64,000 bases of DNA from Gammaproteobacteria bacterium. Its GTDB lineage: Bacteria > Pseudomonadota > Gammaproteobacteria > Pseudomonadales > Pseudohongiellaceae. The notes beneath the pieces were generated by a model, which saw only the letters and a program-made list of their open reading frames with translations, made no database searches and had not been told where the DNA came from. This document shows positions 35,796 through 44,711 of the stretch, piece after piece. Position numbers and translations under genes: made by a program. Every line of letters starts with the position of its first letter. Position 1 is the stretch's first letter. The DNA is taken from contig PASF01000002.1 in NCBI GenBank assembly GCA_002711845.1, positions 581,829-645,828 of the forward strand, in the 5' to 3' direction.

Positions 35796-38248
35796 GGTGC
35801 GCTGGCCGGCGCACGGCGCTGCGACCAGGATTGTTCAAGCGCATAACCCAGTGCAAGCAGCCGGGCATCGCTCAGGGAGCGGCCCATCAGCTCGATGCCT
35901 GCGGGCAGGCCGTTGTCGCTGAAACCGATGGGCAGCGACAGAGCAGGGAAACCCGAATTGCCGCTGAGACTGCAGTTGTTCCCGGGTTGCGTGTCGCCAA
36001 TCCGCACCGGCATCGCCGAAATGGGTGGGTAGGCGATCAGGTCCAGCTGCTGCTCATCCATGGCAACATTGATCGCCTGTTTCAGCTTGTTGCGGGCAGC
36101 CATGGCATCAGCGTATGGCAGCGGATCCTGCTCGGTGGCCGCGCTGCGGGCGAGCAGAGGTGCCACGGCCTCATGATAGTGGCCACCGGCCACAATCGCT
36201 TCCAGACTGGGGTATTGCGTGCTGCCAAAGGTCTGCAGATAGTTGTCGAGATCGGCTTCAAATTCGTGACCAATCAATCCTGAATTGCCGATCAGCGGTA
36301 CCATGTCCGGGATCGTGAAGTCAACAATCTCGGCGCCCAGGGCGGTCAGATGAGCAAAGGCCTGTTGCGACAGCTGTTGGACAGCGGGCTCTGCGGTGGC
36401 CAGGTAAGCGTTCAGTCTGCCGATGCGCAGGCCCTGCAATGAGGCGCTGCCCAGGGCGGCAGAGAACAGCATGGGCGGTTGACCATGCATCACATTGGTA
36501 TCGGGATCTCGTGGGTCGAAGCCGGTGGTCAGGTCAAGCACAATGGCCAGGTCTTCAATGTTTCTTGCCAGTGGGCCGGCAACATCCTGTGTATGTGATA
36601 GCGGCATGATACCGTAAATACTGCTCAGCCCTTTACTTGGACGCAAACCCACCAGGTTATTGAAGGCGGCCGGAATCCGGATGGAACCGCAGGTATCCGA
36701 CCCCATGCCAACGGCGGCAAAACTGGCTGCCACGGCTGCCGCAGTGCCGCCGCTGGAGCCACCCGGCACCCGCGTCGGGTCGTAAGGATTGCGGGTCTGG
36801 CCGCCCAGCGAGCTGATACTGGTGATGCCGTAGGCAAACTCGTGCAGGTTGGTTTTGGCCAGAATCACGGCGCCGGCGTCGCGCAGCAATCTCACCTGGG
36901 TGGCTTCCGCATTGGGCAAAAAATCGGCCAGGGACTGGGAGGCCCCCGTGGTGGGCATATCGGTGGTGTTGTAGTTGTCCTTGATCACCACTGGAATACC
37001 GTGCAGCAGGCTACGTGGGCCGCTGCGCTGGCGCTCCGCGTCCAGTGCCTGCGCCTGCTCGCGCGCCTGCGCGTTCAGGTGCAGGATGGCATTGAGTTGT
37101 GGACCTTGCTCGTCGTAGTCAGCAATGCGGGCCAGGTAGCGGTCAACCAGTTGCACGGCGGTGACGGAGCCTTCGGCCATTTGTTGCTGCAATGCCAGGA
37201 TGCCGGTTTCCGTGACCCTGCCTGCATGCGTGACACGTGGCGCCGCCTTGCTGCCGGGCAATGCCATGTTGTTCGTCTGCAGCACCTCGCGCAGGCGGTC
37301 GGGGTAGTCGGTGATGATGCCGTCAGCACCGATACTGACCAGGTGAGCCATGGTAGCCTTGTCATTGATGGTCCAGGGAATCACTTTCATGTCCAGTGCA
37401 TGGGCCTGCGTGATCATCTCGGCGGTGGTGAACGGCTGGTAATCTGCATCGCTGATGGCGCCATTCTGGGGCAGGCCGTGCACCGGTGAAATGGCATCGG
37501 CGCCGAACGATGCCGCCGCCGCAGGCAGGTTGCAGTCAAAGTCGTCCATGTCGATGCCACCGGTCCACGGCGATGCCCCGGGTTCGCCGCATTGCAGAAA
37601 AGACTGCGCATTGGACAGGGCAACAATGGGCAGCGTCGGCGCCAGTTCCTTAACCAGCATCAGTGCGCCCCAGTCAAAACTCTGAATGCTGACCTGCTGG
37701 TGCATGCGGTGCTGGTGAACCTGCTCAACGACGGCTGCGACAAACTGGTCGCGCGGGGCGGTTTCGTGCGGCGCACCGGCTTCCACCTTGGTCTCGATGT
37801 TCAGCATCACATCATAGGCGCGGTAGCGTTTGACCAGATCAAACACCTCGCTGAGCAGCACCATGCGCGCTCTGGGCACGGTCCGTTGGTCCGTATGTGG
37901 CTCGGCACGCTGTGTACCGCAATCCAGTGTGCGGATCTGGTCCCAGTGCAGATCCCTGATGTATTTGCCAACATAGGGGAATTCGGGGTCGCCGGCGCTG
38001 ACGGGACCGGTGTCGAGGCAGCGGTGCGGCAATACCTGCCGGTCATGGGTGACCACGACATAGCCGTCCTCGCTGACCTGGGTGTCCAGTTCCAGCGTGC
38101 TGACGCCCAGCTCGAGGGCGTTGGCGAAGGCTTCCAGCGTGCTTTCGGTGACCAGGCCGAGACCGCCGCGGTGAGCCTGGAGATCGAAGGCCTGGGCGTG
38201 CGTGGTGAGTGGTATCAGGGTCGTCAGGATCAGGATAAGCAGGCGCAT
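35792..38248 (-). CDS. Secreted fusion of glycerophosphodiester phosphodiesterase and amidase
   Basis: An 818-residue protein. A signal peptide (about 1-19, ending HAQA) precedes a GDPD domain (about 22-330) with catalytic HRGG (His26, Arg27), ELD (Glu53, Asp55) and THD (His68). A complete amidase-signature domain follows (about 345-818), with Lys in VVIKDN (about 422), GGSSGG and the Ser-rich catalytic loop (about 496), and GSIRIPA (about 518). GDPD splits glycerophosphodiesters to glycerol-3-phosphate and an alcohol; amidases hydrolyse C-N bonds. Together they could take apart glycerophospho-ethanolamine-like compounds or N-acyl ethanolamine lipids in the periplasm, which is inference. I saw no Pho box upstream. 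Confidence 0.85.
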   Translation of the reverse strand: MRLLILILTTLIPLTTHAQAFDLQAHRGGLGLVTESTLEAFANALELGVSTLELDTQVSEDGYVVVTHDRQVLPHRCLDTGPVSAGDPEFPYVGKYIRDLHWDQIRTLDCGTQRAEPHTDQRTVPRARMVLLSEVFDLVKRYRAYDVMLNIETKVEAGAPHETAPRDQFVAAVVEQVHQHRMHQQVSIQSFDWGALMLVKELAPTLPIVALSNAQSFLQCGEPGASPWTGGIDMDDFDCNLPAAAASFGADAISPVHGLPQNGAISDADYQPFTTAEMITQAHALDMKVIPWTINDKATMAHLVSIGADGIITDYPDRLREVLQTNNMALPGSKAAPRVTHAGRVTETGILALQQQMAEGSVTAVQLVDRYLARIADYDEQGPQLNAILHLNAQAREQAQALDAERQRSGPRSLLHGIPVVIKDNYNTTDMPTTGASQSLADFLPNAEATQVRLLRDAGAVILAKTNLHEFAYGITSISSLGGQTRNPYDPTRVPGGSSGGTAAAVAASFAAVGMGSDTCGSIRIPAAFNNLVGLRPSKGLSSIYGIMPLSHTQDVAGPLARNIEDLAIVLDLTTGFDPRDPDTNVMHGQPPMLFSAALGSASLQGLRIGRLNAYLATAEPAVQQLSQQAFAHLTALGAEIVDFTIPDMVPLIGNSGLIGHEFEADLDNYLQTFGSTQYPSLEAIVAGGHYHEAVAPLLARSAATEQDPLPYADAMAARNKLKQAINVAMDEQQLDLIAYPPISAMPVRIGDTQPGNNCSLSGNSGFPALSLPIGFSDNGLPAGIELMGRSLSDARLLALGYALEQSWSQRRAPASAP

Positions 38249-38385
38249 GTGGTGAAACTCTTGTGTTGATTGGCGAGGCAGATGATCTACCGGCAGTCTA
38301 TAACACTTATGCAGGGAGCGTTAATGAGACAGGAGCATAGGGACATCGATCCAATGGATTTGGAGCACGGCTGGCGATGTCATTT

Positions 38386-38411
38386 GGCTATTCACTGGCT
38401 ATTCACTGGCT
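38386..38411. repeat. Short tandem repeat, GGCTATTCACT
   Basis: Two exact 11-base copies (38386-38396 and 38397-38407) are followed by the first four bases of a third. They lie in the 277-base space between the divergently placed start of the GDPD-amidase gene and the end of the DUF2459 gene, where no coding region of note was seen. Two copies are too few to indicate a functional array. Confidence 0.6.
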
Positions 38412-38525
38412 TCAGGGCCTGATGGTGCTTACCATGACGATGGGTTATCGTGCCAGATGGCTAGCGAGGGTTTCACTCAGCATCGTGCCTCGATGCAGTT
38501 GAAAGCAGACAGCAGAAAAAGTGAA

Positions 38526-39176
38526 CTAGGGTTCCGCGGGCATTTTGCTGGTTGCATCGTTCGCCTGCCAAACAAGGTTGGACTGTGTCACCGCATAAAG
38601 GGGTGTTATTGGCAGCCCTGCGGTGCGCAATGCCCGAGCCGTCCACATGTTTGACGTGTAGGGCAGCATATACACCCCGTTGGCTGCGAAGAATGCACTT
38701 TCCCCATACAGTCCTTCTTGCCGATAAATCGCCTGTCCCTGAGCGTCAGTCTGCAGGTGGTCAGTTAGGAACGCGGCCAGTGCCTGCATGCCGGCGCTGG
38801 TGAGTTGCAGAGGGACTGTCTGGCTGTAGGGAAAGCGCTGTTGCACGGGTTCATCGAAACCGACGACATGCATCACGGTCGCGGTGGGCAGGAATGCTGC
38901 CTTCAACAGCGTGCCGACGCCGGGGTCAGGGTTTGGATAGTAGTCGGCGTCGCCCCAACCGAATTCCAGCCAATGTCCGCCGGGGTAGTGCTGTGACACA
39001 GGCAGGTGCCGCCGAAGCCGGTCGGCCTCGACCACGATGCCTACATGCCAACCATGGGCGGTCAGGTAAACCGGTACGGGTCGGAGCCCCGGGTCCGCAG
39101 GGTAAAGGTCGGTGACCGGGCCGAGGCAGGCAGTGAGATGCAGGAGCAGTGCTGCAATTGAGCTGCGTAATATCAT
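38526..39176 (-). CDS. DUF2459/TIGR02117-family lipoprotein
   Basis: A 216-residue protein with a lipobox-like LLLHLTAC (Cys17), so probably an inner- or outer-membrane lipoprotein. The mature part has VYLTAHGWHVGIVV, WLEFGWGDADYY and NMWTARALRTAG, the conserved segments of the TIGR02117/DUF2459 family. Its His and Asp residues could bind metal, but no activity is established. It is the first gene after the tmRNA on the same strand, separated from it by a strong terminator. Confidence 0.85.
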   Translation of the reverse strand: MILRSSIAALLLHLTACLGPVTDLYPADPGLRPVPVYLTAHGWHVGIVVEADRLRRHLPVSQHYPGGHWLEFGWGDADYYPNPDPGVGTLLKAAFLPTATVMHVVGFDEPVQQRFPYSQTVPLQLTSAGMQALAAFLTDHLQTDAQGQAIYRQEGLYGESAFFAANGVYMLPYTSNMWTARALRTAGLPITPLYAVTQSNLVWQANDATSKMPAEP

Positions 39177-39244
39177 CTCTTCAGTTTAGCGTACTTTGGG
39201 TCGTGAATTGCATCTTTGCCTTCGCAGCCGCGGGGGCTAGTTCA

Positions 39245-39300
39245 CCAATCAAAAAAGAAGGGCCATCACCTTGCGGCGATGGCCCTTCTTTTTTGATTGG
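39245..39300. terminator. Long perfect hairpin terminating tmRNA
   Basis: The 23-base arms 39245-39267 and 39278-39300 are exact reverse complements around a 10-base loop. The GC-rich core (AAGGGCCATC / GATGGCCCTT) is flanked by A6 and T6 runs, so it works as an intrinsic terminator on either strand. Its right edge includes the encoded CCA end of the tmRNA gene on the minus strand (39298-39300). Confidence 0.92.
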
Positions 39301-39664
39301 TGGAGGCGGGGGGATTTGAACCCCCGTCCGCCAGCTCTCTGTCCTTGGATCTACATGTTTAGCGTCGTCTATTAAGTTAACCCGTACCGGCCCGACGAGC
39401 AGGGTGGTTTGGGCGAGCTCGATACTTTTAGCCGCTTCACGTCGAGCGCGATCCACTGGCGATCCTGTTCTATATGACAGTCGCAATACACCGGTTTACA
39501 GGCATCCCGGGGCGACCGCTAGCCTTACTTAGTTCTTAAGCGGCTAGTGCGTAGCTTTCGTCGTTGGCAACTATGAGAAGTTGCATAGATTGATTTACGA
39601 GAGTCTATACCCTCTCGACATGCACCTTGGAGTTTGATACCGGCGTCGAATCCTGATCGCCCCC
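39298..39664 (-). ncRNA. ssrA: Transfer-messenger RNA (tmRNA)
   Basis: On the minus strand the RNA begins GGGGGCG followed by ATCAGGATTCGACG, the conserved tmRNA 5' end, and ends with a T-arm (GGTTCAAATCC) and CGCCTCCACCA. The 5' GGGGGCG pairs with the 3' CGCCTCC in a 7-base acceptor stem containing one G-U pair, and CCA is encoded. At 39536-39568 it carries the tag reading frame A-N-D-E-S-Y-A-L-A-A then TAA. With SmpB it rescues stalled ribosomes and marks the unfinished peptide for degradation. Length (367 bases) is normal. smpB is encoded 0.75 kb upstream on the same strand. Confidence 0.96.
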
Positions 39665-39761
39665 AATGTGTTAAACAACCACAGTTTAGCACACTATAAG
39701 ACATGCGGCCGCGCATATTTATTTCAAGGGCGTCGTCACGAAGGCAGTGTGCAACACTCTG

Positions 39762-40406
39762 CTAGCGCAGCAGTTCACGCAGTTCAGCCACGCTGCTGGC
39801 AATGGCGATGGGCTTGTGCCGTGCCAGTATGTCCCTGTGGTGGGCACCCCAGGGCACGCCAATGGAGGGCATGCCGATGTTGGCGGCCATCTCCAGGTCA
39901 TAACTGGTATCGCCGATCATCACTGCATCAGAGGGCTCCAGTTGCAGGTGATTGAGGATCTCCACCAGCATCGACGGGTCAGGTTTGGAGCGGGTTTCAT
40001 CGGCACACCGGGTGATGTGAAACCAGCTGCCCAACTGGCTGTGTTCCAGGGCCCGGTCCAGGCCGCGCCGGCTTTTGCCGGTGGCCACAGCGCAGTGGCG
40101 GTTGCTGCTGTGCAGGTCCTGCAGGATATCGGTGATGCCGGGGAACACCTTTTGTGCGGTGGCAGCCGTGGCCATGAAGTGCGAGCTGTAGGCATCGCGC
40201 ATCGCCACCATGTCATCGCTGGTGATGGTTGGGTACAGTGTCCTTAACGCTTCCACCAGGCCCAGGCCGATGATGTTGCTGTACGCAGCGCGCTCCAGAG
40301 CCGGGTAGCCAATACTGGTAGCGGCATGATGCAGGCAGTTGGAGATGTGTTCAATGGAGTCAACCACGGTGCCATCCCAGTCGAAGATGGCGGCTTTGAT
40401 AGTCAT
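39762..40406 (-). CDS. HAD-IA phosphatase, phosphoglycolate-phosphatase-like
   Basis: The start is taken at the ATG at 40406 (MTIKAAIFDWDGTVVDS); a longer frame overlaps smpB. The 214 residues contain the HAD motifs DWDGT (nucleophile Asp), VATGK, KPDP and IGDTSYDLEMA. The cap region and lengths match the Gph/PgmB-like subgroup. It dephosphorylates small phosphorylated metabolites; phosphoglycolate is a guess from the family. Its start is 8 bases from the end of smpB, so they share a transcript. Confidence 0.88.
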   Translation of the reverse strand: MTIKAAIFDWDGTVVDSIEHISNCLHHAATSIGYPALERAAYSNIIGLGLVEALRTLYPTITSDDMVAMRDAYSSHFMATAATAQKVFPGITDILQDLHSSNRHCAVATGKSRRGLDRALEHSQLGSWFHITRCADETRSKPDPSMLVEILNHLQLEPSDAVMIGDTSYDLEMAANIGMPSIGVPWGAHHRDILARHKPIAIASSVAELRELLR

Positions 40407-40414
40407 GGGTGTGC

Positions 40415-40897
40415 TTACCGGTTCTTGTGGCGGACGATGCGTTGTTTCTCTATCTGCCATTCGCGATCTTTTTCCGTTTCACGCTTGTCGTGGTCTTTTT
40501 TACCCTTGGCCAGTGACACCTGACATTTGATCAGATGGCCTTTCCAGTAAAGCTTGGTAGCGACGCAGGTGTGACCTTTCTGTTGTACACTGGAGAACAG
40601 CCTGGCCAGTTCTTTTTTGTGCAGCAACAGTTTTTTGGTGCGATCCGGGTCGGCAATGACATGGGTGCTGGCACTGTTGAGAGGATTGATGTGGCAGCCC
40701 AGCAGAAATGCCTCGCCATCTTTCAGTACCACATAGCTGTCCACCAGCTGCGCTTTCTTCTCGCGCAGGCTCTTCACTTCCCAGCCTTCCAGTGCCATGC
40801 CCGCTTCAAAGGAATCCTCCACGAAATAGTCGTGCAGCGCCTTCTTGTTGCGGATAATGGTAGTATCCGGGGTTTTCGATTTCTTTGCTTTGCTCAT
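40415..40897 (-). CDS. smpB: SsrA-binding protein SmpB
   Basis: A 160-residue protein matching SmpB over its length: N-terminal [34 protein letters not shown], the CHINPLN motif of the OB barrel, [12 protein letters not shown], and a basic C-terminal tail ([11 protein letters not shown]) that forms a helix in the ribosomal decoding centre. It binds tmRNA and delivers it to stalled ribosomes. It is encoded on the same strand as ssrA, with the HAD gene between. Confidence 0.97.
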   Translation of the reverse strand: MSKAKKSKTPDTTIIRNKKALHDYFVEDSFEAGMALEGWEVKSLREKKAQLVDSYVVLKDGEAFLLGCHINPLNSASTHVIADPDRTKKLLLHKKELARLFSSVQQKGHTCVATKLYWKGHLIKCQVSLAKGKKDHDKRETEKDREWQIEKQRIVRHKNR

Positions 40898-41073
40898 GGG
40901 GTCGGATTATACCTTGAATCAGCCGGCCTCGCTCAAATTGACCGGCTAAATTTGCGGTTGCTACAATCTGCAGGCTAAAAGGTGGTACTGCGTGCGCTGG
41001 CAGTGGACAGCGCGCCTGCTGGCAGGGCATTCTAGGCGTTTAACAGAGCCAATAACAACACGGTGAGGATAGT

Positions 41074-42504
41074 ATGTCAGCAGACCGCGGTCAGTTCAGT
41101 TCACGTCTGGGATTTATCCTGGCGGCAGCAGGGTCCGCTGTAGGCCTGGGCAATCTGGTCGCTTTTCCGGTCATGGCCTCCAAGAATGGTGGGGCGGTTT
41201 TCCTGATCGTCTATGTGATGTTTGTCGCCCTCATCTGTTTCCCCGTGCTGCTGGCCGAGATTGCCATGGGCCGGCACTCACGGCGTAATCCGGTCGGCGC
41301 GTTTTCGGCCCTCTCGGGTGGGCATCGGGGGTGGCGCTGGGCGGGCAAGTTGGCGATTGTGACACCCTTCATGATCGCTGTATTTTACACGGTGGTGACC
41401 GTGTGGATCCTGATCTACCTGTTCCGCACTGCCACTGGCGGCCTCACGGAACTGGCTGACCCGGCCGCATTTGGTCAGATGATTGGCTCGCCATCAATTT
41501 TCCCCTGGTTTGTGCTGCTGCAGGTCGCTGTGTTTGGTGTGCTGTTGGGGGGTGTCAAGGGCGGCATTGAGCGCATGGCACGGGTGTTGATGCCGACACT
41601 GGCGGTCATGCTGCTGGGCCTGATTGTGTTCGTCATGACGCTCGATGATGCCATGCTGGGTGTGCGCTACTATCTGGTGCCGGATTTCAGTCGCCTTGAT
41701 GGTGCGGTCATCAGTGCGGCACTGAACCAGGCGTTTTTCTCGTTATCGCTGGGCATGGGCATCATGATTACCTATGGCTCGTATTTCAGCCGCGAAGACC
41801 GGATTGTCAATTCCGGGCGTATGGTGGCAGTCGCTGATACCAGTGTGGCTTTTCTGGCGGGCCTGCTGATCCTGCCGGCGATTTTTGCCTTCAATCCGGC
41901 AACCAACCCGGATGACCTGTCCAGCAGCAGCATTGGGCTCATTTTCAGTTATCTGCCACAGATCTTCCTGTCCATGCAGGAGGTTGTGGGCTACTGGGGG
42001 GCAAGCATTGCCGCCGCCGTATTCTTTGCCCTGGTGTTCTTTGCTGCGATGACGTCGCTGGTGTCGATACTGGAGATTCCCATTTCGTACATGATCGACG
42101 AGCTGTGTTATTCACGCCGCAAGGCGGTACTGGTGCAGGCCGGGTTAGTCACGTCGTTCGCGATACTGGCCGCGCTGTCATTTGGCATGTCGGGCTTTCT
42201 GACCGATTTCATTCCTTATGGCGGTGCCCCGAAATCGTTTTTTGACCTGATTGCCGACACCTTCTCGGAAGTCATACTGCCGCTGGTGGGTTTCTTTGCC
42301 TGCGTGATCTGTGCCTGGCGCTGGCGCGACGGCTTCATGCAGGAGCTCGCGGTGGGTGACGAGGGATTCCGGAACTCCACGCTGTCGCGCTATCTGGGAT
42401 TTTCGCTGCGAACCTTTGTGCCGGTGGTACTGCTGTTCGTGTTTATCAATTCGGTGGCACAAAAGTACTTTGCTGTCGATCTGTTGCGCTTGTTCGCGTC
42501 CTGA
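41074..42504 (+). CDS. Sodium-dependent transporter, NSS/SNF family
   Basis: A 476-residue protein with about eleven membrane helices. It starts with the NSS signature RLGFILAAAGSAVGLGNLVAFP (the unwound helix 1 that binds Na+ and substrate) and continues with LAEIAMGRHSRRNP and FFSLSLGMGIMITYGSY, the helix-6 region. MhsT/LeuT-like members import amino acids with Na+. The gene is first in a plus-strand run with ratA and rnfH and is divergent from smpB. Confidence 0.93.
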   Translation: MSADRGQFSSRLGFILAAAGSAVGLGNLVAFPVMASKNGGAVFLIVYVMFVALICFPVLLAEIAMGRHSRRNPVGAFSALSGGHRGWRWAGKLAIVTPFMIAVFYTVVTVWILIYLFRTATGGLTELADPAAFGQMIGSPSIFPWFVLLQVAVFGVLLGGVKGGIERMARVLMPTLAVMLLGLIVFVMTLDDAMLGVRYYLVPDFSRLDGAVISAALNQAFFSLSLGMGIMITYGSYFSREDRIVNSGRMVAVADTSVAFLAGLLILPAIFAFNPATNPDDLSSSSIGLIFSYLPQIFLSMQEVVGYWGASIAAAVFFALVFFAAMTSLVSILEIPISYMIDELCYSRRKAVLVQAGLVTSFAILAALSFGMSGFLTDFIPYGGAPKSFFDLIADTFSEVILPLVGFFACVICAWRWRDGFMQELAVGDEGFRNSTLSRYLGFSLRTFVPVVLLFVFINSVAQKYFAVDLLRLFAS

Positions 42505-42512
42505 GTTGAATC

Positions 42513-42953
42513 ATGGTGACAATCGAGCGCAGTGCGCTGGTAAACTATTCGGCTACGCAGATGTATGCCCTGGTGGATGACATTGAGCAGTATCCCGCTT
42601 TCATGCACGGTTGCCAGTCGGCCGAAGTGCTGAGTCGCACAGATGATGAAGTGGTCGGCAAGCTGACGCTGGGCAAGGCCGGATTGCGCTACACCTTTAC
42701 CACCCGCAATGAGCTGGTGCCGGGTCAATCCATGGACATGAGTCTGTTGGAGGGACCGTTCAGAAAATTTAGCGCGACATGGCGCTTCGATGCGCTGGCG
42801 GAAGATGCCTGCAAGGTCAGTCTGCGAATGGAGTTCGAGTGGGCGGGCGGTTTGCTGGGCGCAGCCATGGAAAAGCTGTTTCAGCATTCGGCCAATACCC
42901 TGGTCGATGAACTGGTGAATCGGGCTCAGGCCCTGTATGGGAAGGCCGTGTGA
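42513..42953 (+). CDS. ratA: RatA/COQ10-type START-domain protein
   Basis: A 146-residue SRPBCC-fold protein starting with IERSALVNYSATQMYALVDDIEQYPAFM, followed by GLRYTFTTRNEL and a C-terminal helix (LVDELVNRAQAL). It matches RatA of the smpB-ratA-ratB neighbourhood, a relative of the mitochondrial ubiquinone-binding protein Coq10. E. coli RatA has been reported to block 70S assembly, while the COQ10 relation suggests a quinone-chaperone role. Its stop overlaps the rnfH ATG (TGATG). Confidence 0.92.
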   Translation: MVTIERSALVNYSATQMYALVDDIEQYPAFMHGCQSAEVLSRTDDEVVGKLTLGKAGLRYTFTTRNELVPGQSMDMSLLEGPFRKFSATWRFDALAEDACKVSLRMEFEWAGGLLGAAMEKLFQHSANTLVDELVNRAQALYGKAV

Positions 42954-43291
42954 TGATTGGTGTTGAAGTTGTTTACGCCCTGCCTGATCACCAGATTCTG
43001 ATACCATTGCAGGTGCCCGAGGGCACCACTGCATTGCAGGCGGTACGCCTGTCGGGCATTGCCGGGCAGGTTGCGGATCTGGATGTATCGTCCGCAGAAA
43101 TGGGTATCTATTCGCGTCTCCTGGACGGGCGGGCATCGCCATTGCCGCAGGATTATGTGCTGCGCGATCATGATCGCATTGAATTGTACCGGCCCCTGCA
43201 GCTAGACCCCAAGCAGGCGCGACTGTTGCGTGCCGCCCGCGCTGCCGAGCGCGAACGGCGGGCAGAGCAGCCCAACAAACCGGCGGACTGA
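42953..43291 (+). CDS. rnfH: RnfH/RatB ubiquitin-like-fold protein
   Basis: The start is the ATG at 42953 overlapping the ratA stop (TGATG); the GTG just before it is not needed. The 112-residue protein has the RnfH pattern VEVVYALPDHQILIPLQVPEGTT-like start, and later YRPLQLDPKQARLLRAARAA, ending in a charged tail. RnfH belongs to a small family with a beta-grasp fold. Its biochemical role is unsettled, including its former role as toxin RatB partner. Confidence 0.93.
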   Translation: MIGVEVVYALPDHQILIPLQVPEGTTALQAVRLSGIAGQVADLDVSSAEMGIYSRLLDGRASPLPQDYVLRDHDRIELYRPLQLDPKQARLLRAARAAERERRAEQPNKPAD

Positions 43292-43335
43292 GCCGGCGAG
43301 CGCATGAGAACGCAAACAAGACGACAGGTGATGTT

Positions 43336-43617
43336 ATGACGGACAGCAAATCGGGACAGCCAGCGAGTTTTTTTTCCCGCCTGGAGAAAGGTCTGCGCGA
43401 ATTTTACGTGGCCCCGTACCGGCAGTCATTTGCGCGCGCACAGCGGGATGAAGATGACCTGTTCATGCTGATGTTATTCTCCGAATCACTGGGTGTGCCC
43501 AACCCTGCCGCCTTCTATACGCTGGAGTTGTTGCCCGTGGCTTACGACCGGTTTCATGACTGGCATCGCCGTATGGGCATGGAACGCTCCCCTCTGGATC
43601 ATATTTCATGTTGTTAG
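43336..43617 (+). CDS. Cory-CC-star protein
   Basis: A 93-residue protein ending in the sequence SCC then stop, the feature that gives the family its name. The helical core contains FYVAPYRQSFARAQRDEDDL and the segment LFSESLGVPNP. The two terminal cysteines may bind metal or form a disulfide, and the family is found next to ArsA-type ATPase genes. Here its last 10 bases overlap the start of the ArsA ATPase gene, so they are translationally coupled. Biochemical function is not established. There is no signal peptide. Confidence 0.85.
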   Translation: MTDSKSGQPASFFSRLEKGLREFYVAPYRQSFARAQRDEDDLFMLMLFSESLGVPNPAAFYTLELLPVAYDRFHDWHRRMGMERSPLDHISCC

Positions 43618-44588
43618 AGCTGATCGCAAACCGCCGCATCGTTTTTTTTGGTGGCAAGGGCGGCGTGGGGAAAACCACGGTATCCGCGGCACTGGCGGTC
43701 GCGGCCGCCGACGCGGGTAAAAAAGTATTGCTGGTCTCCACGGATCCGGCGCATAACCTGGGACACCTGTTTGACCGACCGGTCGGCGCGACCCCGGTGA
43801 AGCTGGCGCCCGGCCTGGATGGCCTTGAGCTGGATCCGGAGCAAACTGTGAATCAGCACCTGGATGAGGTGACGCGTGCGTTGCGCAAGCTGATGCCGGC
43901 CCATCTGCGAGGTGAGGTGGACAAGCACATGGAGTTGTCGCGCGACGCCCCGGGCATGCAGGAGGCCGCCATGCTCGAGCGGATCGCGGAAGTTGTTGAG
44001 CAGGCATCGGCATACGACCTGATTGTCTTCGATACTGCGCCATCGGGTCATACCGCACGGCTGATGGCGCTGCCGGAAATGATGTCGGCGTGGACCGATG
44101 GCCTGATCAAGCGTCGTGACAAGGCAGATCGCTTTAGCGCGGTGCTGAACAGCCTGAATCGCGATACCAGCGTGGGCGATAAAATGCTGGGCGATGAATC
44201 TGACGACGGCCAGGAAGATCGGGAGACTCGCATCCGGCGGCTGCTAAACCGGCGCAAACAGCGCTTTGCCGGCCTGCGTGACGTGTTGTCCGATCCGGCC
44301 CAGACCGGGTTTGTCATCGTGCTGGCAGCAGAACGCCTGCCAGTGCTTGAAACCATTGAATTGTATGGGCAACTGCGGCGCGCCAGCGTCGATGTGGCCG
44401 GTCTGGTGGTCAACAAGCGTTTGCCAGAAGGCATGCACGGGTTTCTGGCGGACCGGCGCGAGCAGGAAGAAATCCATCTGGCTGTGCTCAAGGACAAGCT
44501 GGCGCACCTGCCACGGCAGGATTTGCAGTTGGCAGCGCATGATGTGCTGGGTGTGGACGCGTTGCGGGCCTTTGCCGCGGACTTCTGA
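43608..44588 (+). CDS. ArsA/GET3-family ATPase
   Basis: A single-domain 326-residue P-loop ATPase with deviant Walker A FFGGKGGVGKTT (about 13-24), STDPAHNLGHLF (switch I/A-loop) and FDTAPSGHTARLMALPE (switch II). These motifs define the ArsA/TRC40 branch. Ordinary bacterial ArsA couples to the arsenite pump ArsB, but no arsB or arsR lies nearby, so arsenite extrusion is not supported by context. It overlaps the cory-CC-star gene upstream. A membrane-protein-targeting or metal-handling role is inference. Confidence 0.88.
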   Translation: MLLELIANRRIVFFGGKGGVGKTTVSAALAVAAADAGKKVLLVSTDPAHNLGHLFDRPVGATPVKLAPGLDGLELDPEQTVNQHLDEVTRALRKLMPAHLRGEVDKHMELSRDAPGMQEAAMLERIAEVVEQASAYDLIVFDTAPSGHTARLMALPEMMSAWTDGLIKRRDKADRFSAVLNSLNRDTSVGDKMLGDESDDGQEDRETRIRRLLNRRKQRFAGLRDVLSDPAQTGFVIVLAAERLPVLETIELYGQLRRASVDVAGLVVNKRLPEGMHGFLADRREQEEIHLAVLKDKLAHLPRQDLQLAAHDVLGVDALRAFAADF

Positions 44589-44594
44589 GGTCGC

Positions 44595-44654
44595 TGTTAT
44601 GCTCGTGTCACGGTTTGGTGATTGTCTGCAACGGCCGATAGGCGTAGCATAACA
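44595..44654 (+). repeat. Inverted repeat between ArsA and cytochrome genes
   Basis: TGTTATGCT at 44595-44603 is the exact complement of AGCATAACA at 44646-44654, enclosing 42 bases that themselves are partly GC-rich. It lies after the ArsA stop and before the haem lipoprotein. It may be an mRNA-end structure or a regulator site, but there is no T-run to call a terminator. Confidence 0.4.
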
Positions 44655-44711
44655 ATCTGAAAATAAAGGCAATAACAATCCTAACTAAAAAAATGACACA
44701 GGAGTGATGCG

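Noticed and set aside
38249..38330. A Pho box expected upstream of the GDPD-amidase gene
   Set aside because: No repeats of the CTGTCAT type with 11-base period are seen on the minus strand there.
42513..43291. ratA/rnfH as a toxin-antitoxin module
   Set aside because: Despite the old name, the sequence relation is to COQ10-type START proteins and a conserved housekeeping neighbourhood, so no addiction module is claimed.
43608..44588. ArsA as part of an arsenic-resistance operon
   Set aside because: No arsB, arsR, arsC or arsD is nearby; the neighbour is a cory-CC-star protein.
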